Shown here piece after piece: positions 43,863 through 51,420 of a DNA stretch of 64,000 nt. The position numbers were made by a program, and so were the translations under genes. Positions within the stretch are counted from its first letter, which is position 1; each line of letters starts with the position of its first letter. This DNA comes from Gemmatimonadota bacterium. GTDB taxonomy: Bacteria; Gemmatimonadota; Gemmatimonadetes; Gemmatimonadales; GWC2-71-9. The notes beneath the pieces are model-generated. The model searched no databases and had not been told where the DNA came from. It saw only the letters and a list, made by a program, of their open reading frames with translations. The stretch is from positions 40,688 to 104,687 of the forward strand of contig QHUK01000012.1 of assembly GCA_003222085.1 (NCBI GenBank), in the 5' to 3' direction.

Positions 43863-45845
43863 TCAGTCCCCGGCCTGCTCGGCCAGCAGCCGCTCCATGG
43901 CGGCCTTCGCCTCCTCGGGCTTCATGGTCTTCAGGTCCACGGGGCACTTCCCCATCTGCGTTTCGATGTCCCGAATGGGACAGCGCGTGATCCCTTGCGC
44001 CTTGGCGTCCTCGATGAAGGCCCGCATCTCCGGCGACAGTCCGTCGCGTCCTTCTGCTGCGGCGCGGATCTGCTTCGCGCGCAGCTCCTGGAACATGACC
44101 ATCATGGTGTCGACGTCGAACTCGTCCGCCGCGATCATTGCCTGCTTGTTTTCGTCCATCACGCCCGTGGTCACGCGCCAAATCTCGTGGCCCCTGGCGA
44201 AACGCTCGACCGTGTTGCGCGCCAGCGGCCGGGCGATGAGCGGTACGAGCTGCAGTCGCTGCCACGCTTCCTCGCTCCAAACGATCGGGTCGGCGGCGGT
44301 GCGCGGACGGCGGCTCACGGCGCCCGTGACGGGGCACTTCACTTCAACCTCAGGAGTAAAGGGCTGGGGGTCAGCATCATGGCCCTGCACCTTCGTCGCC
44401 TTCATTTGCTCCTGCGCCTTCACTTCCGCGAGCGCGATCTCCTCCGCCGTGCCGATGCCCATGATGAGCTGCATGTGCGTGGGCAGGAGCTTCCGGATCG
44501 CCTCGTCGAGCCACTTGTTGGTGACCGTCGCCGGCTCTCCGTGCATCTGCTCCAGCACGTACTCCTCGACCGCGCGCCGCGCGATCCCCTGCGCGAAGGG
44601 CGGCACCCGGAGAATCCGCACTTCGGCATCCGGCGCCCAGGGGAGCCCCGCGACGCCGTCCTCCTCGATCCAGGGAATGTCTTCGGGCCGCACCCCGGTC
44701 GTCCCCGTGAGAAGGACGTTGCAAGGCGCAAGCCGCAGGAGGTTCTCGGCCTGGCTCCCGAGCTCCGTTCCTTCGATGCGATGCGCGCCGTGCCGGGCGA
44801 GCACCAGTAGCGACGGCTTGATCTCCTCGGCCCACTGCATGACCACCTGGAACGGCTTGCCGACGAGGATCTGCGTCTCGAGGGGGACGTCGGGGAACTC
44901 CTGGGCCATGACTTGAGCGCGCTTCAGGTTCGCCTGGCACAGCTTGAGGAGGCCCTTGTCGATGATGTTGTTGTGCAGCTCCTCCTGCTCCTCGAACTTG
45001 AAGACTTTGGACGCTTGATAGGAGAGAACATCCTTGATGTTGTGAAACACGACGTGGTGGTACTCGACGTCGAACGCGCTGCACGCGAACAGCGACCCGC
45101 CGAACGCCTGGGCGAGCTCGAGCGCCAGCCGCATCGCCCGATACCCGTACGACGACCCGTCCACGCATACCAGGAACCGCCCGCTTGCGAATGGCCGGTC
45201 GTCGCGGATCAGGAGCACGTCCTTCGCGATGCCGCGGAGCACGCGCGACACGACGCCGCCGAGCTGCGAGTACGGCTGACGGCCAAGCCCGTGCGCGCCG
45301 ATCGCCAGCAGGTCGTACTGGCGGCCCGAGGAGCCGGCGAGCCGCGCCGCGGCGTCCTCGTCTTCAGCGACGAGCCGCCCGTTCTCACCCACCTTCACGT
45401 CCGAGCGGGTCGTCGCGCCCCCGTCGTAGCCCGCGGCGCGGTCGGGGTCGAACCCGATCAGCCCCGGGAGCCGGCCGGCGCCGCGGTTCACCTCGTTGAC
45501 GATCTCTTCGTAGTTGATGCCCTCGAGCAGCTGGCGCGTCAGCCGCACTCCCGCGGCCTCGCAGCGCTTGCCGAGCTGGTCGAGGAAGCTGTCGGCGATC
45601 AGCTGCAGGCCTTTTTCGATCAGTTTGTCGTGGATCTTGCGCTGCTTCTTGATCTCGTCGGGCGTCTGGAATCGCGCGGGAAGCCCAGTCTCGAGCTGGC
45701 GGAAACGGACGTCGTGGAGGCGGGCGGCGTAGACGTGGTTGCCGGTGATGCGACCGCCGGACCTGCCGCACAGCTCGATGGCCCGGTCGACGGCCCAGTC
45801 TGAATGCGTGGAGTTGTCGACCGGGACGAAGATCTCACGATACAC
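43863..45845 (-). CDS. Double universal-stress-protein with two PCP_red domains
   Basis: The 660-aa protein has two Usp domains (YREIFVPVDNSTHSDWAVD, residues 1-215, and FLVCVDGSSYGYRAMRLAL, 220-390). Each has a nucleotide-loop-like segment (LAIGAHGLGRQPYSQLGGVV and VLARHGAHRIEGTELGSQA). Two PCP_red domains follow, at about 400-455 (WAPDAEVRILRVPPFAQG) and 515-570 (WSEEAWQRLQLVPLIARP). Three CP motifs (KCPVTG, RCPIRD, KCPVD) flank the second. The GTG at 45845 is preferred over 45851 for spacing to GGGGAGG. It is probably a cytoplasmic regulator or scaffold; no reaction can be assigned. Confidence 0.82.
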   Translation of the reverse strand: MYREIFVPVDNSTHSDWAVDRAIELCGRSGGRITGNHVYAARLHDVRFRQLETGLPARFQTPDEIKKQRKIHDKLIEKGLQLIADSFLDQLGKRCEAAGVRLTRQLLEGINYEEIVNEVNRGAGRLPGLIGFDPDRAAGYDGGATTRSDVKVGENGRLVAEDEDAAARLAGSSGRQYDLLAIGAHGLGRQPYSQLGGVVSRVLRGIAKDVLLIRDDRPFASGRFLVCVDGSSYGYRAMRLALELAQAFGGSLFACSAFDVEYHHVVFHNIKDVLSYQASKVFKFEEQEELHNNIIDKGLLKLCQANLKRAQVMAQEFPDVPLETQILVGKPFQVVMQWAEEIKPSLLVLARHGAHRIEGTELGSQAENLLRLAPCNVLLTGTTGVRPEDIPWIEEDGVAGLPWAPDAEVRILRVPPFAQGIARRAVEEYVLEQMHGEPATVTNKWLDEAIRKLLPTHMQLIMGIGTAEEIALAEVKAQEQMKATKVQGHDADPQPFTPEVEVKCPVTGAVSRRPRTAADPIVWSEEAWQRLQLVPLIARPLARNTVERFARGHEIWRVTTGVMDENKQAMIAADEFDVDTMMVMFQELRAKQIRAAAEGRDGLSPEMRAFIEDAKAQGITRCPIRDIETQMGKCPVDLKTMKPEEAKAAMERLLAEQAGD

Positions 45846-45896
45846 CGGCACCTCCCCTTGAGAGCGGGGCGAGTATGGGAGCCACGAAACAGGCTG

Positions 45897-46145
45897 TCAA
45901 GTAAGCGGGGGCACTAGTTGCCTACCCTCTGAATCCCAGACGGTAATCGCATCCACGGGGCAGGCGTCGCACGCGCGCAGCAATCGCTCGCGCTCCACAG
46001 ACTCGGGCGCGACGAACACCGCCACGGTCTCCTCGTCCAGTTTGAAACCTTCGGGCGCCTCCTTCACGCAGTCCCCGAACCCGACGCACTGGCTGCGGTC
46101 GATCACGATCCGGAGCCCCTGCACCATCCGCTCGCTGAGATTCAC
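45897..46145 (-). CDS. Small ferredoxin ([3Fe-4S]/[4Fe-4S] single-cluster type)
   Basis: The 82-aa protein has Cys in CVGFGDCVKEAPEGF and CDACPVDAITVW, the pattern of single-cluster ferredoxins that serve cytochrome P450 or radical SAM enzymes. A fourth Cys is available to complete a [4Fe-4S] cluster. The GTG start overlaps the zinc-ribbon/PCP_red stop by four bases. It is the obvious electron donor candidate for the radical SAM protein two genes on. Confidence 0.88.
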   Translation of the reverse strand: MNLSERMVQGLRIVIDRSQCVGFGDCVKEAPEGFKLDEETVAVFVAPESVERERLLRACDACPVDAITVWDSEGRQLVPPLT

Positions 46146-46597
46146 ATCCCCTCGAGCCCGAGCTCGCCCCGCGCCGTGTCCATCACGGCCGGCGTGATCT
46201 CGGCGATGCCCCGGTCCTTCGCGTAGTCGAGGTAAATCCTCTTGACCATCCCGCGCACGAATCCGGGCACGCGGGCCAAGCGCTCCTGCGCTTCAGGGGA
46301 CCAGGCAGGGGAAAAGCCGTTCCCCTTTCCCGTTTCCCCTTTCCCGTCCTCGAAGGCGTCGTCCCGCCCCGTCGTCACCATTCCCCGCACCGTCTCCATC
46401 GGCTGCGGCGGGAGGGTAGTGCCTCCGATTTTCACGCCCAGAGAGGCGACCAGCTGGGTCTCCATGGGGTTCGTGAGCAGCGCCACGACCCGGCCGCACG
46501 TCGGGCATCGAAACGCCGCCGCGAGCGTGCCGTCCCCCGGAAGCCGTCGCTCCTCGAACTGCATCTGCCGGTCACATTCGACGCAGAGGAACCTCAT
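46142..46597 (-). CDS. Zinc-ribbon protein with C-terminal PCP_red domain
   Basis: The 151-aa protein starts at 46597 (MRFLCVECDRQMQFEE), overlapping the ATPase stop by four bases. Two CxxC pairs (CVEC and CPTC) make a zinc ribbon. A linker follows, then a PCP_red domain (WSPEAQERLARVPGFVRGMV ... ITPAVMDTAR). Part of the linker (DGKGETGKGNG) is encoded by a 7-nt repeat array and so may be an insertion. It sits between a Mrp-like ATPase and a ferredoxin, suggesting a cluster or tetrapyrrole carrier role. Confidence 0.82.
   Translation of the reverse strand: MRFLCVECDRQMQFEERRLPGDGTLAAAFRCPTCGRVVALLTNPMETQLVASLGVKIGGTTLPPQPMETVRGMVTTGRDDAFEDGKGETGKGNGFSPAWSPEAQERLARVPGFVRGMVKRIYLDYAKDRGIAEITPAVMDTARGELGLEGM
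46319..46349. repeat. 7-nt tandem array in the zinc-ribbon/PCP_red gene
   Basis: CCCCTTT and CCCGTTT units repeat about four times and are read on the opposite strand as GKGETGKGNG. Nearly the same array occurs in the ATP-grasp gene at 50473-50500, also in frame. Confidence 0.75.
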
Positions 46598-47388
46598 AGC
46601 GAGCTCCCGACCTTCGAGACGACGCTCTCCCACACGTCGTCGCTAGGATGGAATGGTACCCTCGCCAGCACCGGGATCCCGAACTCGGCTGCGATCTCGT
46701 CCGCGGCGCTCCCGGCGAACGGGCCGCCCACCATGTTCTCGACCACGCCGAGCGGCGTGGCCTTCAGGTCGCTGGCGGCGCGGAGCGCCCGGCGCACCGC
46801 GTCGCGCGACTCGGGCGTCGGGATGGTCACGGCGAGCACGGCGGGCGGCGCCGGCAAGAGCTCGGCAAGCTCCTGGAAACGCTGCACGCCGGGCGGGAGA
46901 TCCACGAGCAGCTCATCGAGGGTGCCCCACGCCACGTCCGCGAGGAACTCCCGCAAGGTTGCGGCCTCGAGCGTCTCCCGCCATACGTGGCCCTCGGTCT
47001 CGGGCCCGCGGAACGCGAGCGGTCGACCGTCTTCGAGGAGCAGCGCCATGGAAAAGCATCGGACCCCCTCCGCGCTCACCGCAGGCGCGATGCCATCTTC
47101 ATGCAACGTGCAACGTGCAACGGGGAGGCTGAGAAGTGCGGGGATGGTGGGCCCGTTAAAATCCGCATCGAGGACGCCGCTGGCTTGTCCCGACCGCGCC
47201 AGTCCCCGGGCGAGTCCGGCGGTCACGAAGCTCTTCCCCACGCCGCCCTTGCCGCTCAACACCGCCACCACCCGCCGAACCGTGGCGAGTCGGTCGGCCA
47301 CGCGGCGCCGCTGGGCGGTGATCTGCGCGGGCAGATCGGAGCGATCACGCTCGGTCAGCTCGTGGTACGTTCGGATGTTGAGGGGCAT
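46594..47388 (-). CDS. Mrp/NBP35-type P-loop ATPase lacking the C-terminal CxxC
   Basis: The 264-aa protein has the deviant Walker A motif LSGKGGVGKS, DADFNGPTIPALL, and VDLPPG (switch region), so it is a Mrp/ApbC-like ATPase. In Fe-S carrier members the segment after VVENM holds a CxxC that binds the cluster at the dimer interface. Here it reads VVENMVGGPFAGSAA with no Cys. A 7-nt array encodes LPVARCTLHEDG within the ATPase core. It heads the PCP_red gene set and may hand over cofactors together with the zinc-ribbon partner it overlaps. Confidence 0.87.
   Translation of the reverse strand: MPLNIRTYHELTERDRSDLPAQITAQRRRVADRLATVRRVVAVLSGKGGVGKSFVTAGLARGLARSGQASGVLDADFNGPTIPALLSLPVARCTLHEDGIAPAVSAEGVRCFSMALLLEDGRPLAFRGPETEGHVWRETLEAATLREFLADVAWGTLDELLVDLPPGVQRFQELAELLPAPPAVLAVTIPTPESRDAVRRALRAASDLKATPLGVVENMVGGPFAGSAADEIAAEFGIPVLARVPFHPSDDVWESVVSKVGSSL
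47102..47122. repeat. 7-nt tandem array in the Mrp-like gene
   Basis: Three exact TGCAACG units are read in frame on the opposite strand as part of VARCTLH. Twenty-one bases equal seven codons, so insertion keeps the frame. Confidence 0.7.
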
Positions 47389-47404
47389 TGACGGAAAGAT
47401 GAGC

Positions 47405-47515
47405 GGGGGCGCTCGTTTGCGCGAGTGAACTCGCGGCTCGCACTGCCCGTAAGCGTGCGAAAAGCCGCTTCAGCGGCAATGCCGAGTCGCGGCTTGAGCC
47501 GAGGCACCAACAGAG
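47405..47515. repeat. Cluster of short palindromes between divergent genes
   Basis: Consecutive dyads include CGCGAGTGAACTCGCG, then GCCGCTTCAGCGGC, and related GCCGAGTCGCGGCTTGAGCC. They fill the space between the Mrp-like gene and greA. No clear promoter boxes are visible among them. They may be another dispersed repeat family or operator-like sites. Confidence 0.5.
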
Positions 47516-47534
47516 GCTAGCTTCCCGGACGCGT

Positions 47535-48023
47535 ATGATCGACGAGCTCAAAGAGAAGCTGCAGGCCGAGGTCGAGCGCCTGAACCACGAGATCAACTTC
47601 GTACTCCCGAAGGAGATCGAGCGGGCGCGTGCGCACGGCGACCTGCGGGAGAACTCGGAGTACAAGGCGGCGCTCGAGCGCCAGCAATTCGTGACGTCGC
47701 GACTCTCTCACTTGCGGCTGCGGCTCTCCAAGCTCTCGGGCGTGCGCGAATCCGACATCCCGCGCGACCGTGTCGGGTTCGGGTCCCGGGTTACGGTCCA
47801 GGACCTCGACACGAAGAGAAAAGAGACGTACGCGCTGACGCTCGGAGAGTTCATCGAGGGCGATGACGACCCGGATGAGCTCCCGGTGTCCATGGCGTCG
47901 CCCCTGGGCAAGTCATTGCTCGGCGCCAAGGTCGGCCAGGCGGTCACGATCGCGCTGCCGGTGGGGAAGCGGCGGCTCAAGGTCGTAGAGCTCGAAACGG
48001 TCCACGACCTCGCAGAACAGTAG
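47535..48023 (+). CDS. greA: Transcription elongation factor GreA/GreB family
   Basis: The 162-aa protein has the N-terminal coiled coil (LKEKLQAEVERLNHEINFV) with the acidic tip region of Gre factors (ARAHGDLRENSEYKAALERQ) and a C-terminal FKBP-like domain (ISMASPLGKSLLGAKVGQAV-like, here SMASPLGKSLLGAKVGQA). Gre factors rescue backtracked RNA polymerase by stimulating transcript cleavage. The TAG stop lies inside a palindromic repeat shared with the converging anti-sigma gene. Confidence 0.93.
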   Translation: MIDELKEKLQAEVERLNHEINFVLPKEIERARAHGDLRENSEYKAALERQQFVTSRLSHLRLRLSKLSGVRESDIPRDRVGFGSRVTVQDLDTKRKETYALTLGEFIEGDDDPDELPVSMASPLGKSLLGAKVGQAVTIALPVGKRRLKVVELETVHDLAEQ

Positions 48024-48047
48024 CGGCGCAGCATGCTGCCCTTCTAC
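48020..48047. repeat. Diverged 28-bp palindrome supplying two stop codons (copy 3)
   Basis: The element starts GTAGCGGCGCAGCATGCTGC and ends CTTCTAC. Its terminal TAG on each strand is the stop codon of greA (48021-48023) and of the anti-sigma gene (48044-48046), so it separates the two convergent genes. Confidence 0.75.
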
Positions 48048-48643
48048 AGCTCGAGATGGAACACCATCGGGCCGCTCGGGCTCGCCGAGCCAGCCCGCGG
48101 CTCGATGCTCATGGCCGCCCCCATCACCTGCCCGTGCGCCGGAGGCGGCATCTCCAGGGCCATCACCATCGGCAGATCTTCGTCCATCGGCATCAAGGCC
48201 GCGGTCACCATCCCCTTGTCGGTGATGAACCACAGCTGATAGGCCTGGTCCCGAGCGTTCGGCGCCAGTCCGTCGCAGCGCACCAGCCAGCGGTGCCGCA
48301 CGCTGTCGGCGAAGATCGTCACCGAGCCGACGCGGCCGCCGGTCGAGACGGGGATTTGGATGAGCCGCGTCGCGGGTCCGTGTATGAAGGTCGAGACGGT
48401 GTCCTCGAGCGCCCGCACCCGAGCCGCAAGACCGTCGCGCTCGACGGTGAGCTCGCCGATCGTGCGGAATGCCCACCACGCCTCCCACGCCCCCCACCCC
48501 ACCGCTATCGTGATCATTGCCGCGGCGGCGAGCGGCATCCCTACCCTCCGCCTCCGCCGCGCGAGTGCGCGCGCGAGCACCCGATCCTTGAGCTCGGGGC
48601 GCGGGGTTCGCGGAGACGCCAGCATGCCTAACCAGTCCATCAT
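48044..48643 (-). CDS. RskA-like anti-sigma factor (membrane)
   Basis: The 199-aa protein starts at 48643, overlapping the sigma gene stop by four bases (ATGA). A short cytoplasmic part precedes one membrane helix (MPLAAAAMITIAVGWGAWEAWW), and a periplasmic RskA-type domain follows (VTIFADSVRHRWLVRCDGLAPN ... YQLWFITDKGMVTAALMP ... MGAAMSIEPRAGS). It should hold the ECF factor inactive until an envelope signal releases it. The classical zinc-finger motif is absent. Confidence 0.85.
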   Translation of the reverse strand: MMDWLGMLASPRTPRPELKDRVLARALARRRRRVGMPLAAAAMITIAVGWGAWEAWWAFRTIGELTVERDGLAARVRALEDTVSTFIHGPATRLIQIPVSTGGRVGSVTIFADSVRHRWLVRCDGLAPNARDQAYQLWFITDKGMVTAALMPMDEDLPMVMALEMPPPAHGQVMGAAMSIEPRAGSASPSGPMVFHLEL

Positions 48644-49236
48644 TCCATCCAATCCTTCAGGTGTTTCAAGCTCTCCGTCAGCTTCTGGTGGGCCATGCGC
48701 AGACGCGTCTTTACGGTCCCGAGCGGCTGGTCCAGCCGTCGGGCGATCTCCCGGTGCGACAGACCCTCGAAGTAGGACAGCACCACGACGCGCCGCTGCT
48801 CCTCGGAAAGGGCTGCGAGCGCTGCGTGCACCGCACGGTGCAGCGGCCACCCGGCCACCGCGGCCTCATGCGGCGCGGCCACCGCGGGGTCACTGGCCTC
48901 CGCCGCCTGGGCCTGCTCCAGATGCGCCGACTTGCGCCACCACCGCCGCCGCCGACGCAGGACGTCGAGCGACCTGTTGCGTGCAATCGACAGTATCCAG
49001 GGCACCAGCGGCCCGCGCCCCCCGTCGTGCTGGTCGATATGGCGCCATAACTGCACAAACACGTCGCCCACCACCTCCTCCGCCTCGTCCTCGTCCTGCA
49101 GAATGCGAAACGCGAGACCCAGGATCCACGGCGCCGCGACGTCGAACAGCTCCCCCAGGGCGCGCTCGTCCCCCGCTTTGAGGCGCTGCTCGAGGGAGCG
49201 CTCGCGCTCTTGACTAAGACGTTTCGGATAGGTCAC
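48640..49236 (-). CDS. ECF sigma factor (SigK-like)
   Basis: The 198-aa protein contains sigma region 2 (GDERALGELFDVAAPWILGL, DEAEEVVGDVFVQLWRHI, WILSIARNRSLDVLRRRR) and region 4 (LSEEQRRVVVLSYFEGLSHR, then LGTVKTRLRMAHQKLTESL). Coupled to an RskA-like anti-sigma factor, it fits the SigK/RskA group controlling envelope or redox responses. Confidence 0.94.
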   Translation of the reverse strand: MTYPKRLSQERERSLEQRLKAGDERALGELFDVAAPWILGLAFRILQDEDEAEEVVGDVFVQLWRHIDQHDGGRGPLVPWILSIARNRSLDVLRRRRRWWRKSAHLEQAQAAEASDPAVAAPHEAAVAGWPLHRAVHAALAALSEEQRRVVVLSYFEGLSHREIARRLDQPLGTVKTRLRMAHQKLTESLKHLKDWME

Positions 49237-49315
49237 TTAGATTTCCATACTAGCAGCGAACCAGGGCGAATCCAGCCCCGGTCATGTATCTTGAGGGCTC
49301 GACCGCGGAGGTGGG

Positions 49316-50140
49316 ATGTCGGTTCACTGCCAGGCTGACGACGAGCGGTTCTCGTTCGAAGCATTCACCCGTCACCCGTTCTTCACCGAAGTCAACCGGT
49401 GGATCGTGGAGCGGGTGATCGGCCCCGGCCGACGAAAGATCGTCGATCTCGGGTGCGGCCCCGGCGCCGTCACCAAGCTCATTCTCGAGCGCCTGGGCGG
49501 CGACGCACGCAACGTGGAGGTGATCGGCATCGATCCTTCTCCGTCGGCACTCTCGAAGGCGCGCGCGGCGATCCACTCCCAGGTGGTCAGGTTCATGGAG
49601 GGCAGCGCCGAGTGGGTGTCCCGCATCGTCTCCGCCGCAGACGCGGTCGTGTTCCTCAATGCCATCCACCTCGTGCCCGACAAGGCACAAGTCATCGCTG
49701 AGATCCGCAAGACGTTGAACAAGGACGGCGTCTTTGCGTTCAACACGACGTTCTTCAACGGCGCGTACGTCGAGGGCACAGGGGCCTTCTGGCGCCGTTG
49801 GGTGGTCCGGGCGGTGCAGGTGCTGCGGGAGCGCGGTATTGAGGTGAAGCACTCGGACCATGCGGTTGCCCGACAATTCCTCACGCCCGAGGAGTACTCC
49901 GACCTGTGTGTGCAGGCGGGGTTCGCCCGGCCGTCCGTCGACCTGGTCAGGATCGAGATGCCGCCCGAGAGCATGCGCGACATTGGTCGGTTCTCTCTCT
50001 TCATTGAAGGAGCGCTGCCAGGCGTGCCGCTCGAGGAGGGCTCCGCGGCCCTGGAGAAAGGGCTGGAGCGCGCGATGGACGAGACCGGCGTGTGCGCCGT
50101 GCCGCGCAACTGGCTGGAGTGCGTCGCCAGGGCACCGTAG
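49316..50140 (+). CDS. Class I SAM-dependent methyltransferase
   Basis: The 274-aa protein has motif I IVDLGCGPGAVTKLI, the acidic motif EVIGIDPS, and a later NAIHLVPDKAQVIAEI, the typical order of a Rossmann-fold methyltransferase. GGAGGTGGG lies close before the ATG at 49316. Its acceptor is unknown. It is divergent from the sigma gene and convergent with the ATP-grasp gene (one base apart). Confidence 0.88.
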   Translation: MSVHCQADDERFSFEAFTRHPFFTEVNRWIVERVIGPGRRKIVDLGCGPGAVTKLILERLGGDARNVEVIGIDPSPSALSKARAAIHSQVVRFMEGSAEWVSRIVSAADAVVFLNAIHLVPDKAQVIAEIRKTLNKDGVFAFNTTFFNGAYVEGTGAFWRRWVVRAVQVLRERGIEVKHSDHAVARQFLTPEEYSDLCVQAGFARPSVDLVRIEMPPESMRDIGRFSLFIEGALPGVPLEEGSAALEKGLERAMDETGVCAVPRNWLECVARAP

Positions 50141-50141
50141 G

Positions 50142-51407
50142 TCAGTCCGCCGCTTCAAGCAGAAACTCGAGGCTCGCGTGGGCCGCCCGCAACGCCGCCT
50201 CTACCGCCTCCGACGTCTCCCCCCGTGCGAAGATGAACCCCAGGTAGCGCGATCCTTCGGGCCACGGCACGAGAGTCTGGCCGGGGTGCGCGGTGATCTC
50301 CACGCTCTCGATCAGCGGCACGGCGCCTGCCGCGTTCACACCCCGCACGTCCCTCAGGACTCCCGGTCCCGGCACGGGGATCATCATCACGCCGGACGCC
50401 TGCGCTTCGCGCTCGAGCGTCGGGATCGGCATGTCCAGGGCGTGCCGAATGATGATCTCTTCGAGAGACAACGTTTCCCCTTTCCCCTTTCCCGTTTCCC
50501 GGGTGTCAAACCGTAGCGCTCCACTGCATCGCCCTCCGATCGGCCGCGCGGCGAGCTCGATCAGCCATGCTCCTCGGTGGTTGTGGCGGACCTCGGCGTG
50601 GATCGGTCCTTCCCGAAGCCCGAGCGCGGTGACCGCGGCCTGCGCGCACGCGGCGATTTCCTGCTGTGCCGTCCGCGCAAGGCGAGACGGCGTGACGTAG
50701 ATCGTTTCCTCGAAGAACGGGCCGTCGAGCGGGTCGGGCTTGTCGAAGATCGCGAACACCTGCAGCGCACCTTTGCTCACGAGCCCTTCGACGGCCACTT
50801 CCCGGCCCGGCACGAACTCTTCGACGAGAAGCGATCGAGATGCGGGAGCCGCTTGCTCGAGGATTCTCTTGATGCGTTCGAACGCCGCCACGAATTCCGC
50901 CGGCGTGTCGGCGCGGATCACGCCACGCGATGCCGACAGGCACGACGGTTTTAGGACGCACGGATACGAGGCACCGCGCGCAGCCCGCTCCGGGTCCGCC
51001 GCGGTCGGGAGGAGCTCGAACCGGGGAACCGCCACACCCGCGGCGGCGAGGAGCTGCCGCTGCCGGTGCTTGTCGCGCGCCGCTCGGGCCGCCGCGACCG
51101 GATTCCCCCGGAGCCCGAGCTCCTCCGCGATGGCGGCGGCGACGACGGCCGTGTCGTCGTCCACGGCCACGACCCCGTGCACGAGATGCGTGCGCGCGAA
51201 CGCGCGGGCCTGTTCGGCGGCGTGCGCCGGGTCGGCGAAATCGAACGTGACGAGTCCAGCGGGGTTGGCTCGCTCGAAGGTGCTCGGCCGCTCGGACGCG
51301 ACGGTCACGGCGACGCCGAGTCGGCGAGCCGCTTCGATGAACGCGACCGTGCGGTAGGTCACGGTCGGCAACAGCAGCAGCAGTCGGGGTGAGTCGGGGC
51401 GCAGCAT
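50142..51407 (-). CDS. ATP-grasp ligase-like enzyme
   Basis: The 421-aa protein has an N-terminal pre-ATP-grasp fold (LLLLLPTVTYRTVAFIEAAR), an ATP-binding region (YPCVLKPSCLSASRGVI, SLLVEEFVPGREVAVEGLV) and metal ligands near HAEVRHNHRGAWLIELAARP. It resembles biotin-carboxylase-like peptide or amino-acid ligases. An in-frame 7-nt array encodes ETGKGKGET after the GALRF segment. The start codon lies at the centre of a palindromic repeat. Substrates are unknown. Confidence 0.85.
   Translation of the reverse strand: MLRPDSPRLLLLLPTVTYRTVAFIEAARRLGVAVTVASERPSTFERANPAGLVTFDFADPAHAAEQARAFARTHLVHGVVAVDDDTAVVAAAIAEELGLRGNPVAAARAARDKHRQRQLLAAAGVAVPRFELLPTAADPERAARGASYPCVLKPSCLSASRGVIRADTPAEFVAAFERIKRILEQAAPASRSLLVEEFVPGREVAVEGLVSKGALQVFAIFDKPDPLDGPFFEETIYVTPSRLARTAQQEIAACAQAAVTALGLREGPIHAEVRHNHRGAWLIELAARPIGGRCSGALRFDTRETGKGKGETLSLEEIIIRHALDMPIPTLEREAQASGVMMIPVPGPGVLRDVRGVNAAGAVPLIESVEITAHPGQTLVPWPEGSRYLGFIFARGETSEAVEAALRAAHASLEFLLEAAD
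50473..50500. repeat. 7-nt tandem array in the ATP-grasp gene
   Basis: CCCCTTT/CCCGTTT units, read as GKGKGET, match the array in the zinc-ribbon/PCP_red gene at 46319-46349. The two genes are unrelated, which points to insertion of the array into both. Confidence 0.75.
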
Positions 51408-51420
51408 GCTGCGCCGTTAC
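51396..51420. repeat. Partial 28-bp palindrome spanning a start and a stop codon (copy 4)
   Basis: The core GGGGCGCAGCATGCTGCGCC is intact and one end is diverged. The ATG of the ATP-grasp gene (51407-51405) is the palindrome centre and the stop of nfuA (51417-51419) is in its right end. Any hairpin in the mRNA would cover the ATP-grasp start codon. Confidence 0.75.

Noticed and set aside
42584..46597. Evidence of bacteriochlorophyll synthesis or phototrophy from PCP_red domains
   Set aside because: The domain occurs outside photosynthesis and no bch, puf or crt gene is in the window. The radical SAM and Usp contexts differ from BchB.
47405..47515. Operator or intrinsic terminator between the Mrp-like gene and greA
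   Set aside because: The palindromes are between divergent genes, have no T-run, and no promoter boxes are placed around them, so only a repeat call is supported.
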